NCBI GenBank assembly: GCA_022799035.1
Contig: JAAWNQ010000001.1
Coordinates: 115,559 to 179,558 of the forward strand
Direction of reading: 5' to 3'
DNA: 64,000 nucleotides
DNA from: Oscillospiraceae bacterium
GTDB lineage: Bacteria; Bacillota; Clostridia; Oscillospirales; Oscillospiraceae
The notes beneath the pieces are model-generated. The model saw only the letters and a program-made list of their open reading frames with translations. It was not told the origin of the DNA and did not search any database. Of the stretch, positions 8,739-17,068 are shown piece by piece (within the stretch, counting starts at the first letter, position 1; each line of letters opens with the position of its first letter). A program made the translations under genes and the position numbers.

Positions 8739-9212
8739 ATGGGCTTATTTACAAAGTTGTTTTTGCCGAAAAGGCATGCCGTGGAGGATTCCGGGACTCT
8801 TTTGCTGGCACTGGGAAGGAAACGAGGGCTTTCCGATGAGAACAGGGAACCCATGTTGGCCTGGGCGGTTTTCAAGGAGTTTTGTCTGGAATATCATTTC
8901 CAGTGTGATGATGACGCTGTGCTGTGGGAGATTGGCCCCTATGGCCGCCTGCCCGATGGCAGACGGACCTTTCAATGGCATCTGGTCCGGCAGTTTATAG
9001 AGGGCTCTGGCGAGGATGAGGACATCAGCCAGGTCCATCTGGATCTGACCTTCTCTGAAGATGTGGGGGAGGAACGGAACGCGGCCGTTTGGAGCTATGA
9101 CATTGAGGGGGATTTTAACGCGTTTTTCGCCGCTGTGGAGGCCCGTTCGGATTTTTCTATGCCGCGGGGAATCACCCTGCGAACTGCCTCTGTGGGATTA
9201 GAGAAAGTATGA
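8739..9212 (+). CDS. Hypothetical protein inside the ruvAB run
   Basis: 157 residues, not recognised. The start ATG follows GGGAGAAGGA. It is a soluble acidic protein without signal peptide: [12 protein letters not shown] at the start, a Trp/Phe-containing middle ([21 protein letters not shown], residues about 67-87) and an acidic stretch ([10 protein letters not shown]). It ends 13 bases before the ruvB start, with the ruvB ribosome site just past its stop. The soluble, compact character would fit several small accessory or immunity-type families, but I have no match. Confidence 0.68.
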   Translation: MGLFTKLFLPKRHAVEDSGTLLLALGRKRGLSDENREPMLAWAVFKEFCLEYHFQCDDDAVLWEIGPYGRLPDGRRTFQWHLVRQFIEGSGEDEDISQVHLDLTFSEDVGEERNAAVWSYDIEGDFNAFFAAVEARSDFSMPRGITLRTASVGLEKV

Positions 9213-9225
9213 AGGAAGTGAGACT

Positions 9226-10272
9226 TTGAGCATTGATTTTTCTGAGACCGGGTTTGAGACCGAGGAGCCCCTGGTGGCAACCACCCTGACCCGGGATGAC
9301 GATAACGAGGGTTCCCTTCGCCCCCAAACGCTGGTGGAATATGTTGGACAGGAGAAGGCCAAGGGCAACCTGGAGGTTTTTATCCAGGCGGCCAAGATGC
9401 GCTCTGAGCCTTTGGATCACGTGCTTCTCCATGGTCCCCCGGGGCTGGGAAAGACTACCCTGGCCGGGATCATCGCCAACGAGATGAGGGTCAATATCCG
9501 CATCACCTCCGGTCCCGCCATTGAGAAGCCGGGGGATCTGGCGGCGTTGCTGACCAACCTCAATGAAAATGACATCCTTTTTGTGGACGAGATCCACCGG
9601 CTGAACCGGCAGGTGGAGGAAATCCTATATCCCGCCATGGAGGATTATGCCATTGATATTATCATTGGAAAGGGTCCTTCCGCAAACTCCATCCGGCTGG
9701 ACCTGCCCAAGTTTACCCTCATAGGGGCCACAACCCGGGCGGGGCAACTCTCCGCCCCTCTCCGGGACCGGTTTGGCGTGACGCTGCGGTTGGAGCTCTA
9801 TACTCCGGAGGAGCTCTCCCGTATCGTCTCCCGCTCGGCCGGGATCCTGGAGGTCCCCATTGAAGGGGAGGGGGCCATGGAGATCGCCCGGCGGAGCCGG
9901 GGAACCCCCCGGATCGCCAACCGGATGCTCCGCCGGGTTCGGGACTTTGCCCAGGTAAGGGCGGGGGGCGTTATTACCCGGAATGTGGCCGACGAGGCCC
10001 TCTCCGCCCTGGAGGTGGACCATCTGGGGTTGGACGCGGTGGACCGGCGGATGCTCACCAGCATCATTGAGAACTACAGGGGTGGTCCTGTTGGGCTGGA
10101 GACCCTGGCGGCTACCATCAATGAGGAGGCTGTGACTTTAGAGGACGTGTACGAGCCATACCTGATGCAGCTTGGCTTTCTGACCCGGACTCCCCGTGGG
10201 CGGTGTGTGACTGCCAAGGCCTATGACCATTTGGGGATTCACTTTGCGGGGATGGAGCAACTGACTTTATAA
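9226..10272 (+). CDS. ruvB: Holliday junction DNA helicase, ATPase subunit RuvB
   Basis: The AAA+ motor that pumps DNA through RuvA-bound junctions. Walker [10 protein letters not shown] is at residues 70-78, Walker B DEIHR at 121-125, sensor/arginine-finger region [18 protein letters not shown] at about 168-185, and a winged-helix C-terminal domain follows ([12 protein letters not shown], then TPRGR). 348 residues, typical. The start is TTG at 9226 with an AAGGAAG site 7 bases upstream. It is followed 21 bases later by glmM. Confidence 0.96.
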   Translation: MSIDFSETGFETEEPLVATTLTRDDDNEGSLRPQTLVEYVGQEKAKGNLEVFIQAAKMRSEPLDHVLLHGPPGLGKTTLAGIIANEMRVNIRITSGPAIEKPGDLAALLTNLNENDILFVDEIHRLNRQVEEILYPAMEDYAIDIIIGKGPSANSIRLDLPKFTLIGATTRAGQLSAPLRDRFGVTLRLELYTPEELSRIVSRSAGILEVPIEGEGAMEIARRSRGTPRIANRMLRRVRDFAQVRAGGVITRNVADEALSALEVDHLGLDAVDRRMLTSIIENYRGGPVGLETLAATINEEAVTLEDVYEPYLMQLGFLTRTPRGRCVTAKAYDHLGIHFAGMEQLTL

Positions 10273-10293
10273 GCCGAAAGGGGTTATATCAAT

Positions 10294-11646
10294 ATGGGAA
10301 GACTGTTTGGAACCGATGGGATCCGAGGGGTTGTAAATGAGAATCTGAACGCCGACCTGGCCTTTGAGGTGGGCTGTGCCGCGGCAATGGTTCTTGCCCA
10401 GGATACGGGGAAGAAAAAGCCACTGGTGGCTATCGGAAAGGACACCCGAATCTCCTCCGATCTTTTGGAGGGCGCCCTGATCGCGGGGCTGTGTTCCGCT
10501 GGGGCGGATGTACTCCATCTGGGGATCATCCCCACTCCTGCCGTGGCCTTTCTGACGGTAGCCAACAAAGCGGACGCCGGTATCGTTATCTCCGCATCCC
10601 ACAACCCTTTTGAGCATAACGGCATCAAGATATTTAACGGTCAGGGATTCAAACTGCCCGACGCGTTGGAGAATAAGATCGAGGACATTGTGCTTTTTAA
10701 TGAGAAGCCCACCCTTTGTAAGGGGGCTGACATTGGACAGGTGACCTATCTGGATCAACAGGGAGTGGACGCCTATATTGAGCACTTGGTGTCCTCTATT
10801 GATACAGATCTTTCCGGAATGCGGATCCTGGTTGACTGTGCCAATGGAGCCGCCTCTGCCACGGCGGGAAAACTTTTTGACCGATTCCCCAAGCTGCAAA
10901 GCGATATTATCAACGCCGACCCCAACGGAGTCAACATCAATAAGGACTGTGGCTCCACCCATATTGACCATCTGGCCGCTATGGTAAAGGCAGGGAAGTA
11001 TGATATGGGTATCGCCTTTGATGGTGACGCGGACCGCTGTCTGGCGGTAGATGACCGGGGGGAACTGATCGACGGGGATCAGGTTCTGGCTATCTGCGGC
11101 ACTGATCTGGACAGCCGTGGGGAGTTGGTGGGGAAGACTCTGGTGGCTACGGTGATGAGCAATTTGGGATTCCGCATCTTTGCCAAGGAGCACGGCTTTC
11201 AGTTTCTCTGTACCGATGTGGGGGACCGGAATGTGCTGGAGGAGATGGAACAGGGAGGATATATCCTTGGTGGGGAGCAGTCGGGACATACCATTTTCCG
11301 CCGGTATGCCACAACGGGGGACGGGGAACTGACTGCCCTGCAGCTACTCGGCGTAGTGCATAAGTCGGGGAAGCGGGCCTCTGAATTGGCCGCCATGTGT
11401 GTCCGCTATCCCCAGGTGTTGCTGAATGTAACAGTGAACAGCAAAGAGAAGAAGGAGGAAATCATGGCCTCCCAAAAGTTGAAGGACGCGGTGTCCAAGG
11501 CAGAGGCAGAGCTGGGCGACAGCGGTCGGATCTTGGTTCGGCCCTCCGGCACAGAGCCTCTTGTCCGGGTGATGGTGGAGGCCACCGAGGAGCAAACGGC
11601 CCAGGATCAAGCTGAAAAATTGGCGAATTTGATAAAAACACTTTGA
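10294..11646 (+). CDS. glmM: Phosphoglucosamine mutase
   Basis: Converts glucosamine-6-phosphate to glucosamine-1-phosphate, the route to UDP-GlcNAc and peptidoglycan. It begins with the family hallmark MGRLFGTDGIRG. The phosphoserine loop SASHNP is at 100-105 (S102 phosphorylated in the family), the metal loop DGDADR at 243-248, and the substrate-binding RPSGTEPLVRVMVEA near the C-terminus. 450 residues, normal. Its start follows GAAAGGGG. It is the last gene of the ruv run. Confidence 0.96.
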   Translation: MGRLFGTDGIRGVVNENLNADLAFEVGCAAAMVLAQDTGKKKPLVAIGKDTRISSDLLEGALIAGLCSAGADVLHLGIIPTPAVAFLTVANKADAGIVISASHNPFEHNGIKIFNGQGFKLPDALENKIEDIVLFNEKPTLCKGADIGQVTYLDQQGVDAYIEHLVSSIDTDLSGMRILVDCANGAASATAGKLFDRFPKLQSDIINADPNGVNINKDCGSTHIDHLAAMVKAGKYDMGIAFDGDADRCLAVDDRGELIDGDQVLAICGTDLDSRGELVGKTLVATVMSNLGFRIFAKEHGFQFLCTDVGDRNVLEEMEQGGYILGGEQSGHTIFRRYATTGDGELTALQLLGVVHKSGKRASELAAMCVRYPQVLLNVTVNSKEKKEEIMASQKLKDAVSKAEAELGDSGRILVRPSGTEPLVRVMVEATEEQTAQDQAEKLANLIKTL

Positions 11647-11685
11647 TAATATTGGGGATTTTGCGGTAATATGTATAAAAGGCTC

Positions 11686-11714
11686 TTGACAAATCATGGA
11701 ATATCTGTTATAAA
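11686..11714 (+). promoter_or_regulatory. Promoter of the sigma-factor gene
   Basis: Consensus TTGACA (11686-11691), 17 bases, TATAAA (11709-11714). It lies 20 bases before the start codon. Confidence 0.75.
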
Positions 11715-11734
11715 AGTGTAAAGGAATATACAGT

Positions 11735-12358
11735 ATGGAGCCATTTCTTGAATGTTCGGATGAGACTTTGTGTTCTATGGCCGCCGCCGGAGATCGGATT
11801 GCCGAGGAGACGCTGGCTGCCCGGTACAGTCGTTTGGTTCGGATCTGTGCCCGTCCTTATTTTTTGGCGGGAGGAGACAGTGAGGATTTGATCCAAGAGG
11901 GAATGATCGGGCTCCTCTCTGCCATCCGGGGCTTTCAGCCGGAACGGGAGGTTGTCTTTCGGACTTATGCGGAGGTTTGTATCCGCAATCGGCTCTATTC
12001 CGCAGTAAAATCTGCGGCCAGAGGGAAACACGATCCACTGAACCAGTCCGTTTCCATGGATTCCTCTCTTTGCAAAGAAGACATAAAAGGATTTTCCTAT
12101 GCCGCTTCTCCTGTACCCGGGACCGATCCTGAGGATATGCTGATCAATAGGGAAGACCGCAGAGCCCAGATGGATGCTTTGGTGGAGCGATTATCTGATT
12201 TTGAGAAGACGATCTTGGGGTTATATTTGGATGGCCTTTCCTGTGGAGAAATCGCGCGACGGGTGGGGAAGGCCCCAAAGTCGGTGGACAACGCCGTCCA
12301 ACGCATTCGGCGCAAGGCTGCGCCCTTTCTTACTTCCGGCGGTATCAGCGAAAGCTGA
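11735..12358 (+). CDS. RNA polymerase sigma factor, sigma-70 family (SigH-like)
   Basis: 207 residues. Region 2 includes the EDLIQEGMIGLLSAIRGFQP core-binding/-10 segment at about residues 49-68. A helix-turn-helix region 4 (LDGLSCGEIARRVGKAPKSVDNAVQRIRRK) lies at about 168-197. The size, the two-domain build and the C-terminal signature resemble sigma-H (Spo0H) of sporulating Firmicutes, which opens the sporulation programme, but an ECF-like factor of this size cannot be excluded. It has its own sigma-A-type promoter. I leave the gene symbol blank because the identity rests on recognition only. Confidence 0.85.
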   Translation: MEPFLECSDETLCSMAAAGDRIAEETLAARYSRLVRICARPYFLAGGDSEDLIQEGMIGLLSAIRGFQPEREVVFRTYAEVCIRNRLYSAVKSAARGKHDPLNQSVSMDSSLCKEDIKGFSYAASPVPGTDPEDMLINREDRRAQMDALVERLSDFEKTILGLYLDGLSCGEIARRVGKAPKSVDNAVQRIRRKAAPFLTSGGISES

Positions 12359-12434
12359 ACGCAATAATACAAATGCCCCAGCGCCGCCAGCTTGGATCCG
12401 GGACTTGGGCAAATGAGCAAAGAGAGGGAAAATC

Positions 12435-12716
12435 ATGTACGAAGACAAAACGCTTGTATGCAAGGAATGTGGCCAGGAGTTTGTGTTTACCGCTGGTGAG
12501 CAGGAATTCTATGCCGAGCGCGGCTTCCAGAATGAGCCTCAACGCTGCAAAACCTGCCGCGACGCCCGCAAGGCGGCTGCCCGCGGTCCCCGTGAGTACT
12601 TCACGGCGGTCTGCGCTGGGTGCGGCGGAGAGGCGAAGGTTCCTTTCGAGCCCAAGTCCGACCGTCCCGTCTACTGCAGTGAGTGCTTTGCCAAGATGCG
12701 CGAGGAGCAGGGCTAA
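12435..12716 (+). CDS. Zinc-ribbon domain protein
   Basis: 93 residues with three CxxC pairs. The first is CKECGQEF (residues about 9-12), the second CKTC (about 38-41), then CAGCGG and CSEC at the C-terminal end. This is the arrangement of the proposed zinc-ribbon family (zf-trcl/CxxC-x17-CxxC type) found in many Clostridia. The function of the family is not established; nucleic-acid binding or redox sensing are guesses. No membrane segment is seen. It ends in a strong terminator. Confidence 0.85.
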   Translation: MYEDKTLVCKECGQEFVFTAGEQEFYAERGFQNEPQRCKTCRDARKAAARGPREYFTAVCAGCGGEAKVPFEPKSDRPVYCSECFAKMREEQG

Positions 12717-12730
12717 TACCCGGCGATTTG

Positions 12731-12761
12731 AAAAGGGAGACGCGAATGCGTCTCCCTTTTT
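12731..12761 (+). terminator. Terminator after the zinc-ribbon gene
   Basis: A 13-bp perfect stem (12731-12743 with 12748-12760), GAAT loop, T-rich descending arm. Confidence 0.88.
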
Positions 12762-13265
12762 GCGTGACAGAGGAAGGAACTGGGGGAGGAGGAGAGGATT
12801 TTTCCTTGCCTTTTTTCCCTTTTTTGCTATACTAAAAAGAAAAGAGCAGCAAGGAGGGATGGTTTCACGATATTTGTCCCAGGACCAGCATGCCATCCAG
12901 CTTTTTTCTATTTTTCAGTTATCCCGGGTAGACTATGAAAAGATCTCCGGAGGGATCGTTGCCTACGTTGTCCCTTCCGTCACCGATTCCTTGGCCGGGG
13001 CAGTAGAGAAACTGAGTGAGAGTGTAGTTTTCCTTAGAATCACTGTCCAAGCAGGCCCGCCGCTCTGCCCAATATCTCCCCGACCCAGCCAACTGTCGGC
13101 GAGAAAGCTCTGTCAAGACCCGGACATGCTACTGTGGAGACTGTACCTGCCTGTCAAACAGCAGCGAGAATGAATGAAGATGTAGTTACTTGGACCAAAA
13201 ATGCGGAAAAAACTTGCCGAAACTGAGTCATAATGAAAAAATATGAAAAACAGGGGGTTGGGTAC
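12762..13265. other. About 500 bases without a convincing gene
   Basis: Between the terminator and the next promoter I see one good sigma-A-type promoter (12806-12833), then AAGGAGGG at 12851-12858. A reading frame runs from ATG 12859 to 13173 (105 codons, beginning MVSRYLSQDQHAIQLF). The ribosome site abuts the ATG, which is too close. The protein has no recognised motif, and its second half (many Pro, Arg, Cys) does not look like a folded protein. It may be a decayed gene, a leader or a small RNA. Not annotated as CDS. Confidence 0.4.
12806..12833 (+). promoter_or_regulatory. Promoter-like site with no clear gene downstream
   Basis: TTGCCT (12806-12811), 16 bases, TATACT (12828-12833). It faces the unexplained stretch 12840-13173. 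Confidence 0.5.
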
Positions 13266-13294
13266 TTGCATTTTGGGGAGATCCTGCCTATAAT
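13266..13294 (+). promoter_or_regulatory. Promoter of the aminotransferase-purB-pfkA run
   Basis: TTGCAT (13266-13271), 17 bases, TATAAT (13289-13294). It predicts transcription from about 13301, so the ATG at 13295 cannot be the translation start. Confidence 0.75.
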
Positions 13295-13336
13295 ATGATG
13301 AAAGCCAAATCTGTTTTTCAAATGGAGGAATACACA

Positions 13337-14527
13337 GTGAAAACGCTTTCTCGTATTGCCACCGGAGTGAATCCGTCCTCGACCATGGCCATTGATGCCC
13401 TTTTCAAGCAGATGAAGGCGGAGGGGCAAAATGTGATCGGATTTGCCGCCGGAGAGCCGGATTTTAACACCCCTGACTACATCAAGGAGGCCGCTATTCA
13501 GGCCATCCAGGAAAATTTTACCCGCTACACTCCACCCTCTGGAACTTTGGAGCTGAAGCAGGCTATCTGCGACCGGATGAAGGCCGATTGTGGGCTGGAT
13601 TACGCTTCCAATCAGGTGGTGATCTCCAGCGGAGCCAAACATATCGTTTATTTGAGCCTTCGTGTACTGGTGGATCCCGGGGATGAGGTGATCCTTCCTG
13701 CGCCGGCCTGGGTCAGCTATTATGAGTTGATCCGTATGGTAGGAGGCGTCCCGGTTCTGGTCTCCGCCGGTGAGGAGGATGACTTTAAGCTGTCTCCCGA
13801 GAAGCTGGAGGCCGCCATTACGGATAAGACCAAAGCCATTATTTTCAACAACCCCTCCAATCCCACCGGGATGGTATACAGCGCTGAGCAGCTCAAGCCT
13901 TTGATGGATGTATGTGTCCGTCACGATCTTTATATCATTTCCGATGAGATCTACTATGGACTGGTCTATGACGGCAAGCCTTTTACCAGCGTAGCCGCTC
14001 TGGGGGAGGACGTGAAAAAGCACACCATCCTTATCAACGGCGTTTCCAAGTCCTATGCCATGACCGGTTGGCGGATCGGTTACGCTTTGGCTGAGCCGGA
14101 AATCGCCAAGGTAATGAGCAGCTATGTGAGCCACTCTACCGGCTCTCCCTGCTCTATCTCCCAGAAAGCGGCCCTTTGCGGCCTTACCGCTCCCCAGGAG
14201 GAGACCGACGCCATGCGGGAGGCTTTCCAAGCCCGGCGGGACTATATGGTGGAACGGATCAATGGCATGAAGGGCATTAGTTGTATCCGCCCGGAGGGCG
14301 CGTTCTATATTATGGTGAATGTGAAGGAACAGTTGGGCAGAACCATCTGTGGAGAGAAGATCGAGACCGACAACGATTTTGCCACCGCTTTCCTGAAGCA
14401 CGGTCTGGTGGCACTGGTGCCCGGCGACGGTTTCAGCGCTCCCGGCTATGTCCGCTGGTCCTACGCCGCCTCTATGGAGAATATCAAGGAAGGTCTGGAC
14501 CGTCTGGAGCGGTTCCTGGCGCAATAA
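13337..14527 (+). CDS. Pyridoxal-phosphate aminotransferase, class I (aspartate aminotransferase-like)
   Basis: Transfers amino groups between an amino acid (probably aspartate) and 2-oxoglutarate. FAAGEPDFNTP near the N-terminus is the usual signature, FNNPSNPTGMVY lies in the large domain, and VSKSYAMTGWRIGY holds the Schiff-base lysine (K238). 396 residues, normal for the aspartate aminotransferase Ib group. I chose the GTG at 13337, which has GGAGGA 7 bases upstream and lies inside the predicted transcript. Exact substrate specificity cannot be read from the sequence. purB follows after 20 bases. Confidence 0.92.
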   Translation: MKTLSRIATGVNPSSTMAIDALFKQMKAEGQNVIGFAAGEPDFNTPDYIKEAAIQAIQENFTRYTPPSGTLELKQAICDRMKADCGLDYASNQVVISSGAKHIVYLSLRVLVDPGDEVILPAPAWVSYYELIRMVGGVPVLVSAGEEDDFKLSPEKLEAAITDKTKAIIFNNPSNPTGMVYSAEQLKPLMDVCVRHDLYIISDEIYYGLVYDGKPFTSVAALGEDVKKHTILINGVSKSYAMTGWRIGYALAEPEIAKVMSSYVSHSTGSPCSISQKAALCGLTAPQEETDAMREAFQARRDYMVERINGMKGISCIRPEGAFYIMVNVKEQLGRTICGEKIETDNDFATAFLKHGLVALVPGDGFSAPGYVRWSYAASMENIKEGLDRLERFLAQ

Positions 14528-14547
14528 ATATGAAATGAGGGCCGAGG

Positions 14548-15984
14548 ATGGCAACAAATGTGTATGAGTCCCCCTTATCCTCCCGGTACGCAAGCGATGA
14601 GATGCTCTATCTCTTTTCACCGGATAAGAAGTTCACTACCTGGCATAAGCTATGGGTGGCCTTGGCGAGAGGGGAGATGGAGCTGGGGCTGCCGGTTTCG
14701 GCGGAGCAGGTAGCGGAGTTGGAGGCCCATGTTGACCAGGTGGACTATGAGGCGGCGGCCCGTTGGGAAAAGAAACTGCGCCATGATGTGATGGCTCATA
14801 TCCACGCATACGGAGAGCAGTGTCCCAAGGCTATGCCGATTATCCATCTGGGCGCTACCAGTTGCTATGTGGGGGACAATACCGATATCGTCCTTATGCG
14901 GGAAGGACTTGTCCTGCTTCGGGATAAGTTGGTAAAGATCCTGGCCTATCTGGGGGATTTTGCACATAAGTATAAAGCCTTGCCCACCCTTGGATTTACT
15001 CATTTTCAGCCGGCTCAGCTTGTAACTGTGGGTAAACGGGCCACCCTATGGATGAACGAACTGCTCATGGATCTGGAGGAGGTAGAGTACCGGATCTCCC
15101 ACATGGCCCTGCTGGGCTCTAAGGGTACAACAGGAACCCAGGCCAGCTTTTTAGAGTTGTTTGACGGAGACCATGAGAGAGTGAAAGCTCTGGAGGAGAA
15201 GATCGCCGGGGAGATGGGCTTTGACCGGGTGACCCCGGTATCAGGGCAGACATACTCCCGTAAGGTGGACGCCGCCGTACTGGCCACCTTGTCCGGCATC
15301 GCCCAGTCCGCCAGCAAATTTGCCACCGATCTGCGGCTGCTCTGCCATCTGAAGGAGGTGGAGGAGCCCTTTGAGAAGAACCAGATCGGTTCCTCTGCCA
15401 TGCCCTACAAGCGGAATCCCATGCGCTGTGAACGGATCTGTGCCTTGGCCCGGTATGTGATGGCCGACGCCTTGAATCCCTCCATTACCGCCGCCACCCA
15501 ATGGTTTGAGCGGACCCTGGACGATTCAGCCAATAAACGGCTTGCCATTCCGGAAGCATTCCTGGCGGTGGACGCTATCCTGAGTATCTACGCCAACGTG
15601 GTCTCAGGGCTGGTGGTCCATGAAAAGGTCATTGCTAAGCATGTCCGGGAGGAACTGCCCTTTATGGCCTCCGAGAATATTATGATGGATGCGGTGAAAC
15701 GAGGCGGAGACCGGCAGGCCATCCATGAACGGATTCGCCAGCTCTCCTTGGAGGCGGGATATACTGTAAAGGAATTAGGGTTGCCGAACGATCTGATCGA
15801 CAGGATCGCAGAAGATCCCGCCTTTGACCTGACCAGGGAGGAATTGGAGAAGCATTTGGAGCCCGGGGCCTACATAGGCCGCTGTCCGGAGCAGGTGGAG
15901 GAGTTCCTGGCCGATTGTATCCAGCCGGTACTGGAACGGTATGCCGCCGCCCTGGATCGCCGGGACACGGAACTTACCGTATAA
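14548..15984 (+). CDS. purB: Adenylosuccinate lyase
   Basis: Cleaves SAICAR and adenylosuccinate to fumarate plus AICAR or AMP, two steps of purine synthesis. The fumarase/aspartase superfamily signature GSSAMPYKRNP is at 281-291. The HLGATSCYVGDNTD and GTTGTQASF segments form the rest of the active site. 478 residues, within the longer subgroup of PurB. It is placed between the aminotransferase and pfkA with gaps of about 20 bases, suggesting one transcript; there are no other pur genes in the window. Confidence 0.95.
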   Translation: MATNVYESPLSSRYASDEMLYLFSPDKKFTTWHKLWVALARGEMELGLPVSAEQVAELEAHVDQVDYEAAARWEKKLRHDVMAHIHAYGEQCPKAMPIIHLGATSCYVGDNTDIVLMREGLVLLRDKLVKILAYLGDFAHKYKALPTLGFTHFQPAQLVTVGKRATLWMNELLMDLEEVEYRISHMALLGSKGTTGTQASFLELFDGDHERVKALEEKIAGEMGFDRVTPVSGQTYSRKVDAAVLATLSGIAQSASKFATDLRLLCHLKEVEEPFEKNQIGSSAMPYKRNPMRCERICALARYVMADALNPSITAATQWFERTLDDSANKRLAIPEAFLAVDAILSIYANVVSGLVVHEKVIAKHVREELPFMASENIMMDAVKRGGDRQAIHERIRQLSLEAGYTVKELGLPNDLIDRIAEDPAFDLTREELEKHLEPGAYIGRCPEQVEEFLADCIQPVLERYAAALDRRDTELTV

Positions 15985-16003
15985 AACGAGGAGGACACAA
16001 CAG

Positions 16004-16984
16004 ATGGGTAACGCAGTTCGCCGCATCGGCGTATTGACCAGCGGGGGAGACGCCCCCGGCATGAACGCCGCCGTTCGGGCGGTGGTCCGGACCTGCCTGA
16101 AGATGGGAATCGAGTGTGTGGGGATCCGCCGGGGCTATAACGGTCTTATCAACGGGGATTTCAAACCTATGGACTTTGACAGCGTCAGCGGGATGCTCCG
16201 CCGGGGCGGCACCATGCTCTACTCCGCCCGGAGCGAGGAATTTATGACCGACGCGGGGCAGCAGAAGGCGGTGAACACCTGTAAACTGCTGGGACTGGAC
16301 GGTATCGTGGCTTTGGGTGGTGATGGCACCTACCGGGGCCTTCAAGCCCTGTCCAAGCATGGTATTGCCGTGGTGGGTGTGCCCTGTACCATTGATAATG
16401 ATATCGCCTGTACCAGCTATACCATCGGCTTTGATACAGCCTGTAACACTGCGTTGGAGTGCATTGATAAGCTTCGGGACACCATGCAGTCTCACGAGCG
16501 CTGCTCGGTGGTAGAGGTCATGGGCCGTCATGCCGGCTTTGTGGGGCTGGATGTAGGTATGGCCGGGGGCGCCACTGTGGTGCTCCTGCCCGAGGAGCAG
16601 TTGGATTTCAACGAGGATGTTCTGGAGCCCATCCGCCAGGCCCGGTTGTCGGGGATCACCCACTACATGGTCATTGTGGCCGAGGGGGTAGAGGGCGGAG
16701 CCTACGAGGTGGCCCAGAGAATCACAGAGGAGACTGCGGTGGATACCCGGGTCACCATCCTGGGCCACGTCCAGCGGGGCGGTGCGCCCACCACGAAGGA
16801 TCGTGTGGTAGCTACCTTCATGGGCCACGAGGCAGTTCGCCTTCTGGCAGATGGCCAGACCAATCGGGTGGTGGCCATGCGTGGGGACGAGTATGTGAAC
16901 TATGATATTGAAGAGGCCCTCCACATGCACAAGGGGGTCAACCAGCAGCTCTACGGAGTGATGCGGATGCTGGCGGGGCAGTAA
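16004..16984 (+). CDS. pfkA: 6-phosphofructokinase, ATP type
   Basis: Phosphorylates fructose-6-phosphate in glycolysis. It starts with IGVLTSGGDAPGMNAAVR. GGDGTYRG is at 105-112, and the Gly after Asp is the residue associated with ATP rather than pyrophosphate use. The catalytic loop reads PCTIDND where most ATP enzymes have PGTIDND, and pyrophosphate enzymes have PKTIDND, so this position is unusual. MGRHAGFVGLDVGMAGGA and GHVQRGG are also present. 326 residues, normal. The ATG at 16004 follows GAGGAGG. It is convergent with a second phosphofructokinase gene. Confidence 0.94.
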   Translation: MGNAVRRIGVLTSGGDAPGMNAAVRAVVRTCLKMGIECVGIRRGYNGLINGDFKPMDFDSVSGMLRRGGTMLYSARSEEFMTDAGQQKAVNTCKLLGLDGIVALGGDGTYRGLQALSKHGIAVVGVPCTIDNDIACTSYTIGFDTACNTALECIDKLRDTMQSHERCSVVEVMGRHAGFVGLDVGMAGGATVVLLPEEQLDFNEDVLEPIRQARLSGITHYMVIVAEGVEGGAYEVAQRITEETAVDTRVTILGHVQRGGAPTTKDRVVATFMGHEAVRLLADGQTNRVVAMRGDEYVNYDIEEALHMHKGVNQQLYGVMRMLAGQ

Positions 16985-16995
16985 AAGAAAACATA

Positions 16996-17031
16996 AAAAC
17001 AGCCCACAGGGAAGACCCTGTGGGCTGTTTT
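16996..17031. terminator. Bidirectional terminator between pfkA and pfp
   Basis: A 16-bp perfect stem (16996-17011 with 17016-17031), AAGA loop, A-run on one side and T-run on the other. It suits both convergent genes. Confidence 0.9.
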
Positions 17032-17068
17032 GTGTTTATACCAAAGTAAAACCCTCTCTTAGGAAAAA

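Noticed and set aside
12374..12416. GCCCCAG...CTTGGGC as a tRNA or structured RNA
   Set aside because: The pairing is imperfect, no tRNA loops are present, and nothing else supports an RNA gene.
13154..14620. 488-codon open frame on the minus strand
   Set aside because: It is the antisense of the aminotransferase gene, with no ribosome site, no motifs and low-complexity content. Similar long antisense frames at 269-1162, 25829-27037, 29575-30903 and 62152-63477 were discarded for the same reason.
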